A stretch of 64,000 nucleotides of DNA from Thermomonospora catenispora. GTDB lineage: Bacteria; Actinomycetota; Actinomycetes; Streptosporangiales; Streptosporangiaceae. Position 1 is the stretch's first letter. The number at the start of each line of letters is the position of its first letter. Of the stretch, positions 28,101 to 36,522 are shown piece after piece. The translations under genes and the position numbers were made by a program. Where the stretch lies: assembly GCF_006363815.1 (NCBI RefSeq), contig NZ_RRYT01000008.1, forward strand, positions 62,001 through 126,000, in the 5' to 3' direction. The notes beneath the pieces were generated by a model. That model ran no database searches. It saw only the letters and a list, made by a program, of their open reading frames with translations, and was not told the DNA's origin.

Positions 28101-28510
28101 TGCAGCCGTTCCCGCAGCTGATGCGACAGGTCCATGCGCTCACCGACGAGGAGCGCACCTCGGGACGCCTGCCCAGGTTCGAGGGGGTCACCGTCCCGGG
28201 GTACACGGTGCTCGGGCTCACCCGCCGCGGCTGGGAGCGCGGCGCCCCCCTGGACAACGGTGTGGAACGCTGGATCTCCAAGCCGGTCCCCGGCGGCCTG
28301 CACGTGGTGATCGATCTGGATCCGGGCATCTGGGTCGGGGTCAGAGGCGACGACCAGGAGGATCAGACGCTCGACACCGTGTGGATCAACGACCGTCCCG
28401 ACGACTTCTGGTCGGACGACCGGATCAGGCATTCCTTCGGCGAGCTCGACCCCGTCACCGCCTCGGAGGTGCTGGCCGACCTCGCCTGGCTGGCCGGGCA
28501 CGCGCGGTGA
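25187..28510 (+). CDS. DUF4132 protein (YehI/MolR-like)
   Basis: 1107 residues, soluble, no signal. HEAT-like alpha-helical repeats dominate residues 150-700. The C-terminal 350 residues (FGLDPDGTLTLDYGPRRFTVGFDEQLKPYV... then VRRLERAMVLRRRWTPEEFRELF) form the DUF4132 domain, which in E. coli is YehI, once called molybdate regulator MolR. It begins the five-gene Yeh-like cluster and is separated from the next gene by 66 nt containing a perfect 14-bp hairpin. GTG start with AGGGTG upstream. Biochemical role unknown; by family context it may be a client or adaptor of the MoxR ATPase. Confidence 0.8.
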   Translation: MEDRLLSENKLAAPQSWLHSLHPRRGGVPVPTVTPNRRAVRTVRTLIEETGEVIRALLEGRDSDPALSEAARRHHGGEPDPAGAAAIAALAVEGGGLPERESRQPYTAFLDAWVIEHGLPFAVCALAELDRTRVRHEWIHPENGPSRKQPVGVERGERETSEELLRRARTLLAQADEPVHREAVDRLARYRDPGAPRTLWLASYLTPTRVDWMDECCARPPATGTREWRLLCHSVSAPDHLTRLGSPLDVLSPYRGFPRPMLVTLADGLGADLLPFLLSPLQRYHHLEAENRRLIYEVIAALPSDEAFTALMERSADRHARAALRTAAQNFPLRALRLLATAETADARALLAELVAAERDLAKAALPELPEEVRRVVEPLTAAPDLLPDAPPQAVPAVLTERPWRRPSRPVITGLEPPAGVEMVWADGEREEWLAVEHQVPVPADPDWEELAQRVRRFPTSHRALELMVHGPQELVRSMLADWQGYDGYHSIGWLGLLIARYGREALPVALRMAERNPQNVGDRLLPFRSAEVALLMAAWLAHGKKGLDAAEAWLDRHGTAAVPLLVPAALDKPAKRWRPAEAALRHIADRHGIAEVVHAARAAHGDEAADAVEAVLRVHPACTGLVKPAKIGDWVRPAALPQVLLRDRRHALPAEAVQILLEALALPVPYGMEEIKEACAPDSLAEFGWALFTAWRDHGGRSADGWAFRQLGRTGDDETARRLTPVIRAWPGEGGHKHAVTGLDVLAEIGTETALLSLNGIAEKVKFKGLREAARRKIRQVADSLGLSTDQLADRLVPAFGLDPDGTLTLDYGPRRFTVGFDEQLKPYVTDESGKRRKTLPKPGAKDDPQLAPAAHKRFTELKKDVRTVASTQVRRLERAMVLRRRWTPEEFRELFVEHPLVWHIARRLVWLAETGEGATAFRIAEDRTLADAEDETLTLPAQATVGIAHPIDLGEDVPVWSEVFADYEIVQPFPQLMRQVHALTDEERTSGRLPRFEGVTVPGYTVLGLTRRGWERGAPLDNGVERWISKPVPGGLHVVIDLDPGIWVGVRGDDQEDQTLDTVWINDRPDDFWSDDRIRHSFGELDPVTASEVLADLAWLAGHAR

Positions 28511-28516
28511 CCCCCG

Positions 28517-28548
28517 CCGTTCCCCGCGCCGGGCGGCGCGGGGAACGG
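28517..28548 (+). terminator. perfect 14-bp stem, 4-nt loop hairpin
   Basis: Arms CCGTTCCCCGCGCC and GGCGCGGGGAACGG with a GGGC loop, placed between the DUF4132 stop and the moxR start. There is no T-tract. It could be a partial terminator or an mRNA-stabilising or processing element that sets the ratio of DUF4132 to the downstream complex. Confidence 0.55.
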
Positions 28549-28576
28549 CACGACGACACGACGACGAGAAGAGACG

Positions 28577-29692
28577 ATGACGGCACAGACCCAGCAGACC
28601 CCCCACGATGAACGGGCGCTGCAGCGCCCGCCCGCCGAAGTGCGGTTCGCCGACGAGCTGGAACGGCTGCGCGCCGACGACACCGGGCCGCGCCCGCCCG
28701 GCTGGGCGCTGAGCCTGCAGGCGGCCCGCCGGTTCATCATGGGCGACGAGCGGCTCGGCATCGCCCGCAAGTTCGTCGGCGACCCGTCGCTGATCGACCG
28801 GGCGCTGGTCACGCTGGCCACCAACCGCGGCCTGATGCTGGTGGGCGTCCCCGGCACCGCCAAGTCGCTGCTGTCGGAGCTGATCGCGGCGGCCGTCAGC
28901 GGCGACTCCACCCTCACCATCCAGGGCGGCGCGGCCACCACCGAGGACCAGATCAAGTACTCGTGGAACTACGCCCTGCTGGTCTCCGAGGGGCCGTCGA
29001 CGCGGTCGCTGGTGCCCGCCCCGCTGCTGCGCGGCATGGCCGAAGGCAAGATCGTCCGGTTCGAGGAGATCACCCGCTGCCCGCTGGAGGTGCAGGACTG
29101 CCTGCTGAGCCCGCTGTCGGACCGGGTGCTGGCCATCCCCGAGCTGACCGGGCCGGAGTCGATGGTGTTCGCCCGGGAGGGCTTCAACGTCATCGCCACC
29201 GCCAACACCCGCGACCGGGGCGTCAACGAGATGAGCGCGGCCCTCAAACGCCGGTTCAACTTCGAGACGGTGTTCCCGATCGCCGACTTCGACACCGAGC
29301 TGGACCTGGTGCACACCGAGGCGGCCCGGCTGCTGAAGCAGTCCGGGGTGGAGGCCCCGCCGCGCCGGGAGCTGACGGAGGTGCTGGTCACCATGTTCCG
29401 GGAGCTGCGCACCGGGACGACCGGCGAGGGCCGCACCATCGACCGGCCGTCGACGGGGATGAGCACCGCCGAGGCGGTGTCGGTCGCGCACGCGGTCGGG
29501 CTGCGCGGCTGGTTCCTGCGCGGTGAGGAGGGCAACGCCGAGGATCTGGTGGCGTGCCTGGCCGGCACGGTCGCCAAGGACAACGCCGAGGACCTGGCCC
29601 ACCTGCGCCGCTATCTGGAGCAGCAGGCCTCCCAGCGGCGGGGCCCGCAGTGGAAGGCCCTGTACCGGGCGCGGCACGCCCTTCCCGGCTGA
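28577..29692 (+). CDS. MoxR-type AAA+ ATPase, YehL subfamily
   Basis: 371 residues. Walker A GVPGTAKS (90-97), Walker B-like IVRFEEITRCP, sensor 1 FNVIATANTRDRG and arginine-finger region AALKRRFNFE. The C-terminal lid domain follows. The downstream partners (DUF5682, VWA, SWIM) identify the YehL group of MoxR ATPases, which are thought to act as chaperones that load metals or remodel protein complexes together with VWA proteins. Its stop overlaps the next ATG by one base (TGATG). Confidence 0.88.
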   Translation: MTAQTQQTPHDERALQRPPAEVRFADELERLRADDTGPRPPGWALSLQAARRFIMGDERLGIARKFVGDPSLIDRALVTLATNRGLMLVGVPGTAKSLLSELIAAAVSGDSTLTIQGGAATTEDQIKYSWNYALLVSEGPSTRSLVPAPLLRGMAEGKIVRFEEITRCPLEVQDCLLSPLSDRVLAIPELTGPESMVFAREGFNVIATANTRDRGVNEMSAALKRRFNFETVFPIADFDTELDLVHTEAARLLKQSGVEAPPRRELTEVLVTMFRELRTGTTGEGRTIDRPSTGMSTAEAVSVAHAVGLRGWFLRGEEGNAEDLVACLAGTVAKDNAEDLAHLRRYLEQQASQRRGPQWKALYRARHALPG

Positions 29693-32001
29693 TGGCGGTC
29701 ACCTTCATCGGCGTCCGGCACCACTCCCCCGCCTGCGCCCGACTGGTGCACCGCACCATCGAGCGGCTGCGCCCGGCGTACGTGCTGGTGGAGGGACCGG
29801 CCGACTTCAACGAGCGGCTGGACGAACTGCTGCTGGGGCACGAACCGCCGATCGCGATCTTCAGCCATCACCGGAACGGCCCCCTGGTGCACACCGCCTG
29901 GTCTCCGCTGTGCGCGCACTCCCCGGAGTGGGTGGCGCTGAACACCGGGCGGGCGTGCGGGGCCGAGCTGCGGTTCATCGACCTGCCGGTGTGGCACCAC
30001 GCCATGGCCGGCCGCCGCAACCGGTACGCCGACGCGGACGAGCGGTACGCGGAGGTCACCCGGCGGCTGTGCCGGGAACTGGCCGTCGACGGCATCGACG
30101 CCCTGTGGGACCACCTGTTCGAGATCCCCGACGAGGCGGACCTGGCCGAACGGCTGGAGGCCTACTTCGACCTGCTGCGCGGGGAGTCGGAGGCGGGCAG
30201 CGAGGACACCGCCCGCGAACGCTACATGGCCCGCTGGATCCGGGCGGCCGAGGCCGCCGCGGACGGCCGTCCGGTGGTCGTGGTCACCGGGGGGTTCCAC
30301 ACCCCGGCGCTGCGCGCCCTGGTCGCCGAGCCGGCGGCCGACCCCGACGACGGGGGGTGGCCGCAGGTCCCCCGGCCCCCGGAGGGGTCGGTGGGCGGCA
30401 GCTTCCTGGTGCCGTTCTCCTTCCGGCGGCTGGACTCCTTCTCCGGCTACCAGTCGGGGATGCCCTCGCCGGAGTACTACCACCGGCTGTGGGAGCACGG
30501 CCCGCGCGAGGCCGCGGACGGCCTCACCGAGGCGGTGGTGCGGCGGCTGCGGAAGCGGGGCGTGGCGGTGTCGACGGCCGACCTGATCGCCGCCCGCGCC
30601 CTCACCGAGGGGCTGGCCCGGCTGCGCGGACACCGCCATCCCGGCCGCACCGATCTGCTCGACGGGCTGGTGTCGGCGCTGGTCACCGAGGACCTGGAGG
30701 ACCCGCTGCCGTGGTCCTCCCGCGGCCCGCTGCGTCCGGACGCGCACCCGGTGGTGGCCGAGATGGTCGCCGCGCTCAGCGGCGACCGGACGGGACGGCT
30801 GCACCCCGACACCCCCGCCCCGCCGCTGGTGGAGCGGGTGCGGGCCGACCTGGAGCGCCTGGGACTGGAGGGGGCCGAGCCGGTGACGCTGCGGCTCACC
30901 GATCGGGAGGACCTGGAACGCAGCAGGCTGCTGCACCGGCTGCGGGTGCTGGGCGTCCCCGGGTTCGACCGCGAGTCGGGGCCCGACACCGGCACCGAGG
31001 AGGTCCTGGAGGAGCAGTGGACCCTCCATCCGGGCGAGCATCGACTGCCGGCGCTGATCGAGGCGGGCGCCTACGGCGCGACGCCGGCCGACGCGGCGCT
31101 GGCGGCGCTGGAGGAACGGGCCGCCGAGGCCGGAGGGGATGCGGCGGCGCTGGCCGACGTGCTGTTCGACGCGGTGTTCTGCGGCTGCGGGGAGCTGCCG
31201 GACAAGATCGCCGAGAGTCTCTCCGCCGGCCTCGACGCCAGCCCCGACATCGGGGCGCTCGGGAGAGTGCTGGAGACCATGCTGGCGCTGTGGCGGCACG
31301 ACCGGGTGCTGGGCCTGGCCCGAAGCCCGCTCCCCGCCCTCGTCATCGAACGCTGCGTCACCCGGCTGCTGTGGCTGGTGGAGAGCGTGCGCGGCGGCCC
31401 CGCCCCCGCCGAACCGGCCCGGCTGGCCGCGATGGCCGCCGTCCGCGACGCGCTGCTGCACGCGGCCGAGCCGATCGGGCTGGACCGGGAGGCCGCGCTC
31501 GCCGTGGCCGCCCGGGTCGGCGCCGACCCGCAGGTCCCGCCGGACCTGCGCGGCGCCGCGTTCGGACTGTGCTGGGCGCTGGGCGAGCCCGCCGACCCCG
31601 CCCGCGCGGTGCTGGGCGTGGCCGCCCCCGCCACCCTGGGCGACTGGCTGGCCGGGCTGTTCGCGCTGGCCCGGGAGCAGGTGCTGGCCGCCGAGGAGAC
31701 CGGCGAACGCACCGTGCTGACGGTGCTGGACACGCTGATCGGCGAGCTGACCGAGGAGGAGTTCCTGGTGGCGCTGCCGGCACTGCGGCAGGCGTTCGGC
31801 TACTTCCCGCCCCGGGAACGGGAGATCATCGCGCGGCGGCTGCTGGAGCTGCGCGGGGTGCGCGGCTCGGCCGGCTCCCTGCTGCGCTCGGCGCGGTCGC
31901 TGCTGCGCACCACCGCCGATCCGATGGCGCTCGCGGAGGCCGGCGCATTGGAGAAGACGGTGGATCGGCTCCTCACCGACGAAGGACTGATCACGACATG
32001 A
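29692..32001 (+). CDS. DUF5682 protein (YehM-like)
   Basis: 769 residues, soluble. The N-terminus MAVTFIGVRHHSPACARL and YVLVEGPADFNERLDELL resemble the TraB/EreA/TIKI-type fold seen in DUF5682. VVVVTGGFHTPALRALV around residue 205 gives further conserved His. The C-terminal half is helical and repeat-like. Start by TGATG coupling with moxR and end by ATGA coupling with the VWA gene. In E. coli YehM lies between YehL and YehP in the same way. Activity unknown; conserved His and Glu suggest a hydrolase-like pocket. Confidence 0.8.
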   Translation: MAVTFIGVRHHSPACARLVHRTIERLRPAYVLVEGPADFNERLDELLLGHEPPIAIFSHHRNGPLVHTAWSPLCAHSPEWVALNTGRACGAELRFIDLPVWHHAMAGRRNRYADADERYAEVTRRLCRELAVDGIDALWDHLFEIPDEADLAERLEAYFDLLRGESEAGSEDTARERYMARWIRAAEAAADGRPVVVVTGGFHTPALRALVAEPAADPDDGGWPQVPRPPEGSVGGSFLVPFSFRRLDSFSGYQSGMPSPEYYHRLWEHGPREAADGLTEAVVRRLRKRGVAVSTADLIAARALTEGLARLRGHRHPGRTDLLDGLVSALVTEDLEDPLPWSSRGPLRPDAHPVVAEMVAALSGDRTGRLHPDTPAPPLVERVRADLERLGLEGAEPVTLRLTDREDLERSRLLHRLRVLGVPGFDRESGPDTGTEEVLEEQWTLHPGEHRLPALIEAGAYGATPADAALAALEERAAEAGGDAAALADVLFDAVFCGCGELPDKIAESLSAGLDASPDIGALGRVLETMLALWRHDRVLGLARSPLPALVIERCVTRLLWLVESVRGGPAPAEPARLAAMAAVRDALLHAAEPIGLDREAALAVAARVGADPQVPPDLRGAAFGLCWALGEPADPARAVLGVAAPATLGDWLAGLFALAREQVLAAEETGERTVLTVLDTLIGELTEEEFLVALPALRQAFGYFPPREREIIARRLLELRGVRGSAGSLLRSARSLLRTTADPMALAEAGALEKTVDRLLTDEGLITT

Positions 32002-33236
32002 CGGCGCCGGACACCGGGCCGCGGCGTCGGCGAGAGACGCGGGAAGACGGATCGGCCACCGACCGAGGAGAGGCGACGAGCGGAATGAGGCTGCCGGACG
32101 CCGGGCTGGAACGCTGGCGGCTGGTGCTGGGCGAGCCCGCCGAGGAGCACCTGGGCGGGCTGAGCGAGACGGCCGCCGCCCGCGACCGGGCGCTGGACTG
32201 GCTGTACGGGCGGGACCCCGAGCACGCCCGCCGCGGCATCCGCCGCGGCGGCCTGCGCGGGCCCGGGGGCGAGGACCGGAGCGGGGGCCTGGGCGCGGCC
32301 CAGGTGACCCCGGTGGACTGGCTGGACGACGTGCACCGGCTGTTCCCCAAGGAGACGATCGAACGGCTGGAACGCGACGCCGTCGAACGCTACGGGATCA
32401 CCGAGATCGTCACCGACCCGGCGGTGCTGGCGCGCATCGAGCCGAGCCGGACGCTGCTGCGGGCCGTCCTGCGCACCAAGCACCTGATGAACCCCGAGGT
32501 GCTGGAGATGGCGCGGCGGATCGTCGCCGCGGTCGTCAAGGAGCTGCTCGAACGACTCGCCGTCGAGGTCCGCCGTTCGTTCCACGGCACGCGCTCCCGA
32601 CGGCCGAGCCCCTGGCGCCGCGCCCGCGACTTCGACTTCCACCGCACCCTCCGCGCCAACCTGGGGCACTACCGGCCGGAGGAGCGCAGGCTCTACATCG
32701 AGCGCCCCCACTTCCTCTCGCGCACCCGCCGCCACATGGAGCGCTGGCAGCTGATCCTGCTGGTCGACCAGTCCGGGTCGATGGTGGACTCGGTGATCCA
32801 CTCGGCGGTGACCGCCGCCTGCCTGTGGGGGCTGCCGGGGCTGAAGACCCATCTGGTCACCTTCAGCACCTCGGTGGTCGACCTGACCGAGGAGATCACC
32901 GACCCGGTGGAGGTCTTGATGAGCGTGCAGCTCGGCGGCGGCACCGACATCGCCGGCGCCGTCCGCTACGCCGCCGGGCTGGTGGACAATCCCCGCCGCG
33001 CCATCGTCGCCGTGATCAGCGACTTCTACGAGGGCGGGGACGAGCAGCTGCTGCTCCACACCGTCCGCGGCCTGGTGGAGCAGGGCACCCGGGTGCTGGG
33101 ACTGGCGGCGCTGGACGAGGACGCCGAACCCGACTACGACCGCGCGCTGGCGCAGCGGCTGGCCGACCTCGGCGCGCACGTCGGCGCGATGACCCCCGGT
33201 CAGCTGGCCTCTTTCGTCGCGGACGTGATGGGCTGA
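31998..33236 (+). CDS. VWA-domain protein (YehP-like)
   Basis: 412 residues. A disordered N-terminus (1-30) and an alpha-helical middle precede a von Willebrand A domain at about 245-410. The MIDAS motif is complete: DQSGSM, the Thr in GGGTDIAGA and the Asp in VISDFYEGG. It would bind a divalent metal and act as the adaptor partner of the MoxR ATPase. ATG 31998 overlaps the DUF5682 stop (ATGA); an internal ATG at 32086 is possible. Ends TGATG-coupled to the SWIM gene. Confidence 0.85.
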   Translation: MTAPDTGPRRRRETREDGSATDRGEATSGMRLPDAGLERWRLVLGEPAEEHLGGLSETAAARDRALDWLYGRDPEHARRGIRRGGLRGPGGEDRSGGLGAAQVTPVDWLDDVHRLFPKETIERLERDAVERYGITEIVTDPAVLARIEPSRTLLRAVLRTKHLMNPEVLEMARRIVAAVVKELLERLAVEVRRSFHGTRSRRPSPWRRARDFDFHRTLRANLGHYRPEERRLYIERPHFLSRTRRHMERWQLILLVDQSGSMVDSVIHSAVTAACLWGLPGLKTHLVTFSTSVVDLTEEITDPVEVLMSVQLGGGTDIAGAVRYAAGLVDNPRRAIVAVISDFYEGGDEQLLLHTVRGLVEQGTRVLGLAALDEDAEPDYDRALAQRLADLGAHVGAMTPGQLASFVADVMG

Positions 33237-35260
33237 TGAAACGGACCGATCTGCTCACGCTGACCCCGCAGGCACTGGCCTCCCTGGCCAACCGGGGGCT
33301 GGTCAAGCGGGCCACCAAGGACGTCGAGGCGGGCAAGGCGCCCGTCCCCTCCACCGACCCCGACGGCACGGTGCGCGGCGACTTCGGCGACGGGGTGGCC
33401 GCGTCCCTGCCGACGGGCGCGGGCCTGGAGGGGGCGAGCTGCACCTGCGCGGCGACGGGGATGTGCCGGCACATCATCACGCTGGTGCTGGCCTACCAGC
33501 GGCACGAGACGGAGACCGCCCCCGAGACCGCCGCGGATCCCGCCCCGGGGGCCGCCCGGGACGCGGACCGGCGCGAGCCGGAGACCGCCGAGACGGCGGG
33601 CCCCGGCTCGCAGTGGTCCCCGGGGGCGTTCGAGGACGAGGAGCTGGCCCGGCTGTTCGGGCGGCACGCGATCACCGGCGCCCGCCGGACGTTCCGCGCC
33701 GGGTACGCGGCCCGCATCCATCGGCCCACCGCGGACGACCCGGTCGCGACGGTGGAACTGCCGACCTGCACGGTCCGCTTCCTGGTGCCGGGCGAACTGG
33801 GGTATGTGGACACCGACGCGGCCGCCGCCTCGCGCGGCCAGATGATCACGCTGGCGGTGTGGGCGTTCCGGGCGGCGGACGAGGCGGGGCTGACCGACCG
33901 GGAGGTCCGGCTGGACGTCGGAGGCGCGGCCACCGTCACCTCCTCCGGTCTGGAGCCGGCGTTGGAGGTGGTCGACGAGCTGCTGCTGGACGGGGCGATG
34001 AACACCGGCCGGCTCCCGGCGAACACGCTGCGCGCGGCCGCCCGCGACCTGACCGCCGCCGATCTGCACTGGCCCGCCGCCGCGCTGGAGGACCTGGCCG
34101 CCCAGATCGTCGCCTACCACGACCGCGACGCCCGCTACGCCCCCGAGCGCTTCGCCGAACTGGTGGCCGAGCTGCACGCCCGGCACCGCGCCGCCCTGCA
34201 CCCCGCCGGCAGCCCCCGCTCCCAGATCCTGGGCACCGACGAACGGGCCTCGACGCCGCTGCGGCACGTCCGGCTGACCGGGGTGGGCTGCCGGGTCGGC
34301 GGCACCGACCGGGAGCGCACCGTCTCGATCTGCCTGGCCCAGGCCGACTCGGGGATCGTGCTGGTGCTGCGGCGCGCGGTGCAGGTCGCCGAGGAGGAGA
34401 TCGTCACCGGCCACGACCTGGCCTCCCGCAGGGTCGCCGGGGCCGCCCTGCGGTCCCTGGCCGCCGCCGTGGTGGTCTCCCAGACCGCCTCCCGCAGCGC
34501 CGGCCGCGTCATCAAGCTCGGCGGCGGCCGGCTGGGCGGGTCCCTGGTCACCCCGCTGGACCCCGCCACCGCCTGGTCGGACCTGCCCGAGCCGCTGCTG
34601 GTCCGCGACCTGGCCGCCCTGGACCGCGCGATGACCGCGCTCCCGCCGCGCCTGATCCGCTCCCGGGTGGCCGCCGAGCTGGTGCGCGTCATCGAGGTCG
34701 ACGCGGTCCGCGAGCTGCGCTACGACCCCGCCGCGCAGCGGCTGGAGGCGGTGATCGCCGACCGCGCCGGCGCCACCGCCGTGGTCTCCGCGACCCACTC
34801 CCCGCACGCCCCGGGGGCCCTCGACGCCCTGGCCGAGGCGCTCAAGGACGACCCCCACCATGTCAGCGGATCGGTCGGCCGGGTGGGCGGCGCCCTGGTC
34901 ATCGACCCCCTGGCGGTCGCGACCCCCCGGGCCGTCGTCCTCCCCGACCTGGCCCCCGGCGACGGCGACGCGGCCCTGGCCTCCGGCGGCCGCACCGATC
35001 CCCCTCCCCTGACGGCCGCCCTGGAGGGCGCCGTGGCCGCCTCCGCCGAGGTCGCGCACCGCGGCCTGCGGCATGTCACCGACGGTGTGCGCGGCCGCGT
35101 CGCCGAGGCCGCCGACGCCCTCCGCCGGGTCGGTCTGGCCCGCGCCGCCGGTTCCCTCACCGCCCTGCACGCCGCGTTGTCCGCCGGAGACCCCGGCCGC
35201 ATGATCACCGCCTGGGTCGACGCCCACATCCGTCTGCTGACGACCCTCGAACGCGCCTGA
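33236..35260 (+). CDS. SWIM zinc-finger protein (YehQ-like)
   Basis: 674 residues. The SWIM zinc motif CxC...CxH reads SCTCAATGMCRHIITLVLAY at about residues 62-81. A long Ala/Leu-rich helical body follows. SWIM proteins bind nucleic acid or proteins. In E. coli YehQ is the last member of the YehLMPQ set, and the same order is kept here. ATG 33236 is set by TGATG overlap with the VWA gene; longer upstream frames are artefacts. Convergent with the DUF6069 gene. Confidence 0.83.
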   Translation: MKRTDLLTLTPQALASLANRGLVKRATKDVEAGKAPVPSTDPDGTVRGDFGDGVAASLPTGAGLEGASCTCAATGMCRHIITLVLAYQRHETETAPETAADPAPGAARDADRREPETAETAGPGSQWSPGAFEDEELARLFGRHAITGARRTFRAGYAARIHRPTADDPVATVELPTCTVRFLVPGELGYVDTDAAAASRGQMITLAVWAFRAADEAGLTDREVRLDVGGAATVTSSGLEPALEVVDELLLDGAMNTGRLPANTLRAAARDLTAADLHWPAAALEDLAAQIVAYHDRDARYAPERFAELVAELHARHRAALHPAGSPRSQILGTDERASTPLRHVRLTGVGCRVGGTDRERTVSICLAQADSGIVLVLRRAVQVAEEEIVTGHDLASRRVAGAALRSLAAAVVVSQTASRSAGRVIKLGGGRLGGSLVTPLDPATAWSDLPEPLLVRDLAALDRAMTALPPRLIRSRVAAELVRVIEVDAVRELRYDPAAQRLEAVIADRAGATAVVSATHSPHAPGALDALAEALKDDPHHVSGSVGRVGGALVIDPLAVATPRAVVLPDLAPGDGDAALASGGRTDPPPLTAALEGAVAASAEVAHRGLRHVTDGVRGRVAEAADALRRVGLARAAGSLTALHAALSAGDPGRMITAWVDAHIRLLTTLERA

Positions 35261-35339
35261 CGGCGCCCCGTTCTCGCCCGCGGCCTTTCGGCGACACTCG
35301 AGTCGGCCGTTCGGGGCCGGGGGCGAGGACGCCGGTCGT

Positions 35340-35354
35340 CCCCGCGCGGCGGGG
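35340..35354. terminator. candidate terminator hairpin
   Basis: CCCCGC GCG GCGGGG in the 100-nt gap between convergent genes. Short but GC-only; weak evidence. Confidence 0.3.
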
Positions 35355-35362
35355 CGGGGGCG

Positions 35363-35800
35363 TCACGCCGCGGTCGATCCGGTGGTCCGGCTCCCGGTCG
35401 TGGTGCTCAGCAGGACCGGGACGAGGACCGCCGCGACCGCGATGTGCGCGAGCGAGAGCACCGTCTTGCTCCCGCCGGTCGCCTCGACACCGGCCACCGG
35501 GACGAACGACCCCACCAGCATGAGCACGGCGACGATCGTCCAGATCAGCCCGGCCCGGGCGGTCAGCCGTTCCAGGACGGCCAGCAGCGCCCATCCCGCC
35601 AGGGAGAAGATCAGCGAGGCCACCGCGATGGCGCCCGCGCCGACGTCCGCGGTCCCCCGGCCGGGCTGGGTGACCACCAGGTCGTGTCCCAGCACGGGCT
35701 CGCCCACCGCCCATACCGCGAGAGCCGCCGCCACCGCTCCGGCCACGCCCACGAGGCGACGACCGCGTCGGGCTCTGGCAGACAGCCGGGTCACGCTCAC
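35363..35800 (-). CDS. DUF6069-type four-helix membrane protein
   Basis: 145 residues with four hydrophobic segments: VGVAGAVAAALAVWAVGEPVL, VGAGAIAVASLIFSLAGWAL, LIWTIVAVLMLVGSFVPV and LAHIAVAAVLVPVLL. Size, topology and the LAHIAVAA ending fit the DUF6069 family. Divergent from a MarR regulator, with a dyad in the shared promoter, so it is probably the regulated target. Function unknown. Confidence 0.75.
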   Translation of the reverse strand: MSVTRLSARARRGRRLVGVAGAVAAALAVWAVGEPVLGHDLVVTQPGRGTADVGAGAIAVASLIFSLAGWALLAVLERLTARAGLIWTIVAVLMLVGSFVPVAGVEATGGSKTVLSLAHIAVAAVLVPVLLSTTTGSRTTGSTAA

Positions 35801-35812
35801 CGGAACACCTCC

Positions 35813-35841
35813 TTGAGGTCATCAATATTTGACGACCTCAA
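35813..35841. promoter_or_regulatory. MarR-type inverted repeat 1
   Basis: Arms TTGAGGTCATCAA and TTGACGACCTCAA flank TAT, a 13-bp arm dyad with one mismatch pair. It lies directly upstream of the DUF6069 gene in the promoter shared with the MarR gene. Confidence 0.6.
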
Positions 35842-35856
35842 CCATATGGCCATTAC

Positions 35857-35869
35857 TTGAGATCCTCAA
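35857..35869. promoter_or_regulatory. MarR-type inverted repeat 2
   Basis: TTGAGATCCTCAA, the same TTGAG...CTCAA ends as repeat 1, 27 nt upstream of the MarR start. A second site for autoregulation. Confidence 0.55.
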
Positions 35870-35895
35870 CAATCAACGGCTCCAAGGGGACTCGT

Positions 35896-36333
35896 ATGAT
35901 CGGTCACATGAGCGGGGATGCCGATCCGGTCGCCGCCGAGCTGGCCGACCTCGTCTTCCAGGTGGCCGGACGCCTGCGCGTGAGCTTCAACGCCAACGCC
36001 GCCGAGTTGGACCTGCCCCCGACCCAGGCCCTGGCCCTGACCCTGCTGGACTCCCCCACCCCCATGCGCGACCTGGCCGACCGGCTGTCCTGCGACGCCT
36101 CCAACGTGACCGGCATCATTGACGGCCTGGAACGCCGCGGCCTGGTCGTCCGCCGCCCCTCCCCCACCGACCGCCGCGTCAAGCACCTGGTCCTCACCGA
36201 GGAAGGCGAACGCCGCCGCGCCGAGCTGCGCGCCCGCAACCACGCCAAGGCCGCCGAACTGTTCGCCCTCCCCCCTCAGCAGCGCCGGCAGCTCCGCGAC
36301 CTGCTGGCGGCCCTGCTCCCCGCCGAGGACTGA
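35896..36333 (+). CDS. MarR-family transcriptional regulator
   Basis: 145 residues from ATG 35896, which has AAGGGGA upstream; ATG 35908 is an alternative. Winged-helix core: PMRDLADRLSCDASNVTGIIDGLERRGLVVRR with wing SPTDRRVKHLVLTEEG. Likely represses itself and the divergent DUF6069 gene through the TTGAG-CTCAA dyads. Ligand unknown. Confidence 0.87.
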   Translation: MIGHMSGDADPVAAELADLVFQVAGRLRVSFNANAAELDLPPTQALALTLLDSPTPMRDLADRLSCDASNVTGIIDGLERRGLVVRRPSPTDRRVKHLVLTEEGERRRAELRARNHAKAAELFALPPQQRRQLRDLLAALLPAED

Positions 36334-36522
36334 CCCCCGCGGCCCGCCCCGACACGCCGCCGCACCCCGCACGCCGCCCGCACGATCATCCGCGCGGTCC
36401 CCGCGGGCACCCCCCACGAGCCCCGACGCACGCCCCCGCCCCGCCGCGCCCCGGGCAACGCGGTCGACGACCGGCACCTTCCGCGGGGCCCGCACCCCGC
36501 ACCCGCCGCGCGCCCCTCACGG

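Noticed and set aside
25106-29677. A 1523-codon open frame on the minus strand across the DUF4132 and MoxR genes
   Set aside because: His/Arg/Gln-rich translation with no motif; the plus strand has clear DUF4132 and AAA+ proteins. High GC at third positions opens antisense frames.
29523-31997. N-terminal extension of the VWA gene through the DUF5682 gene
   Set aside because: It is an out-of-frame shadow; the ATGA overlap at 31998 gives a natural start.
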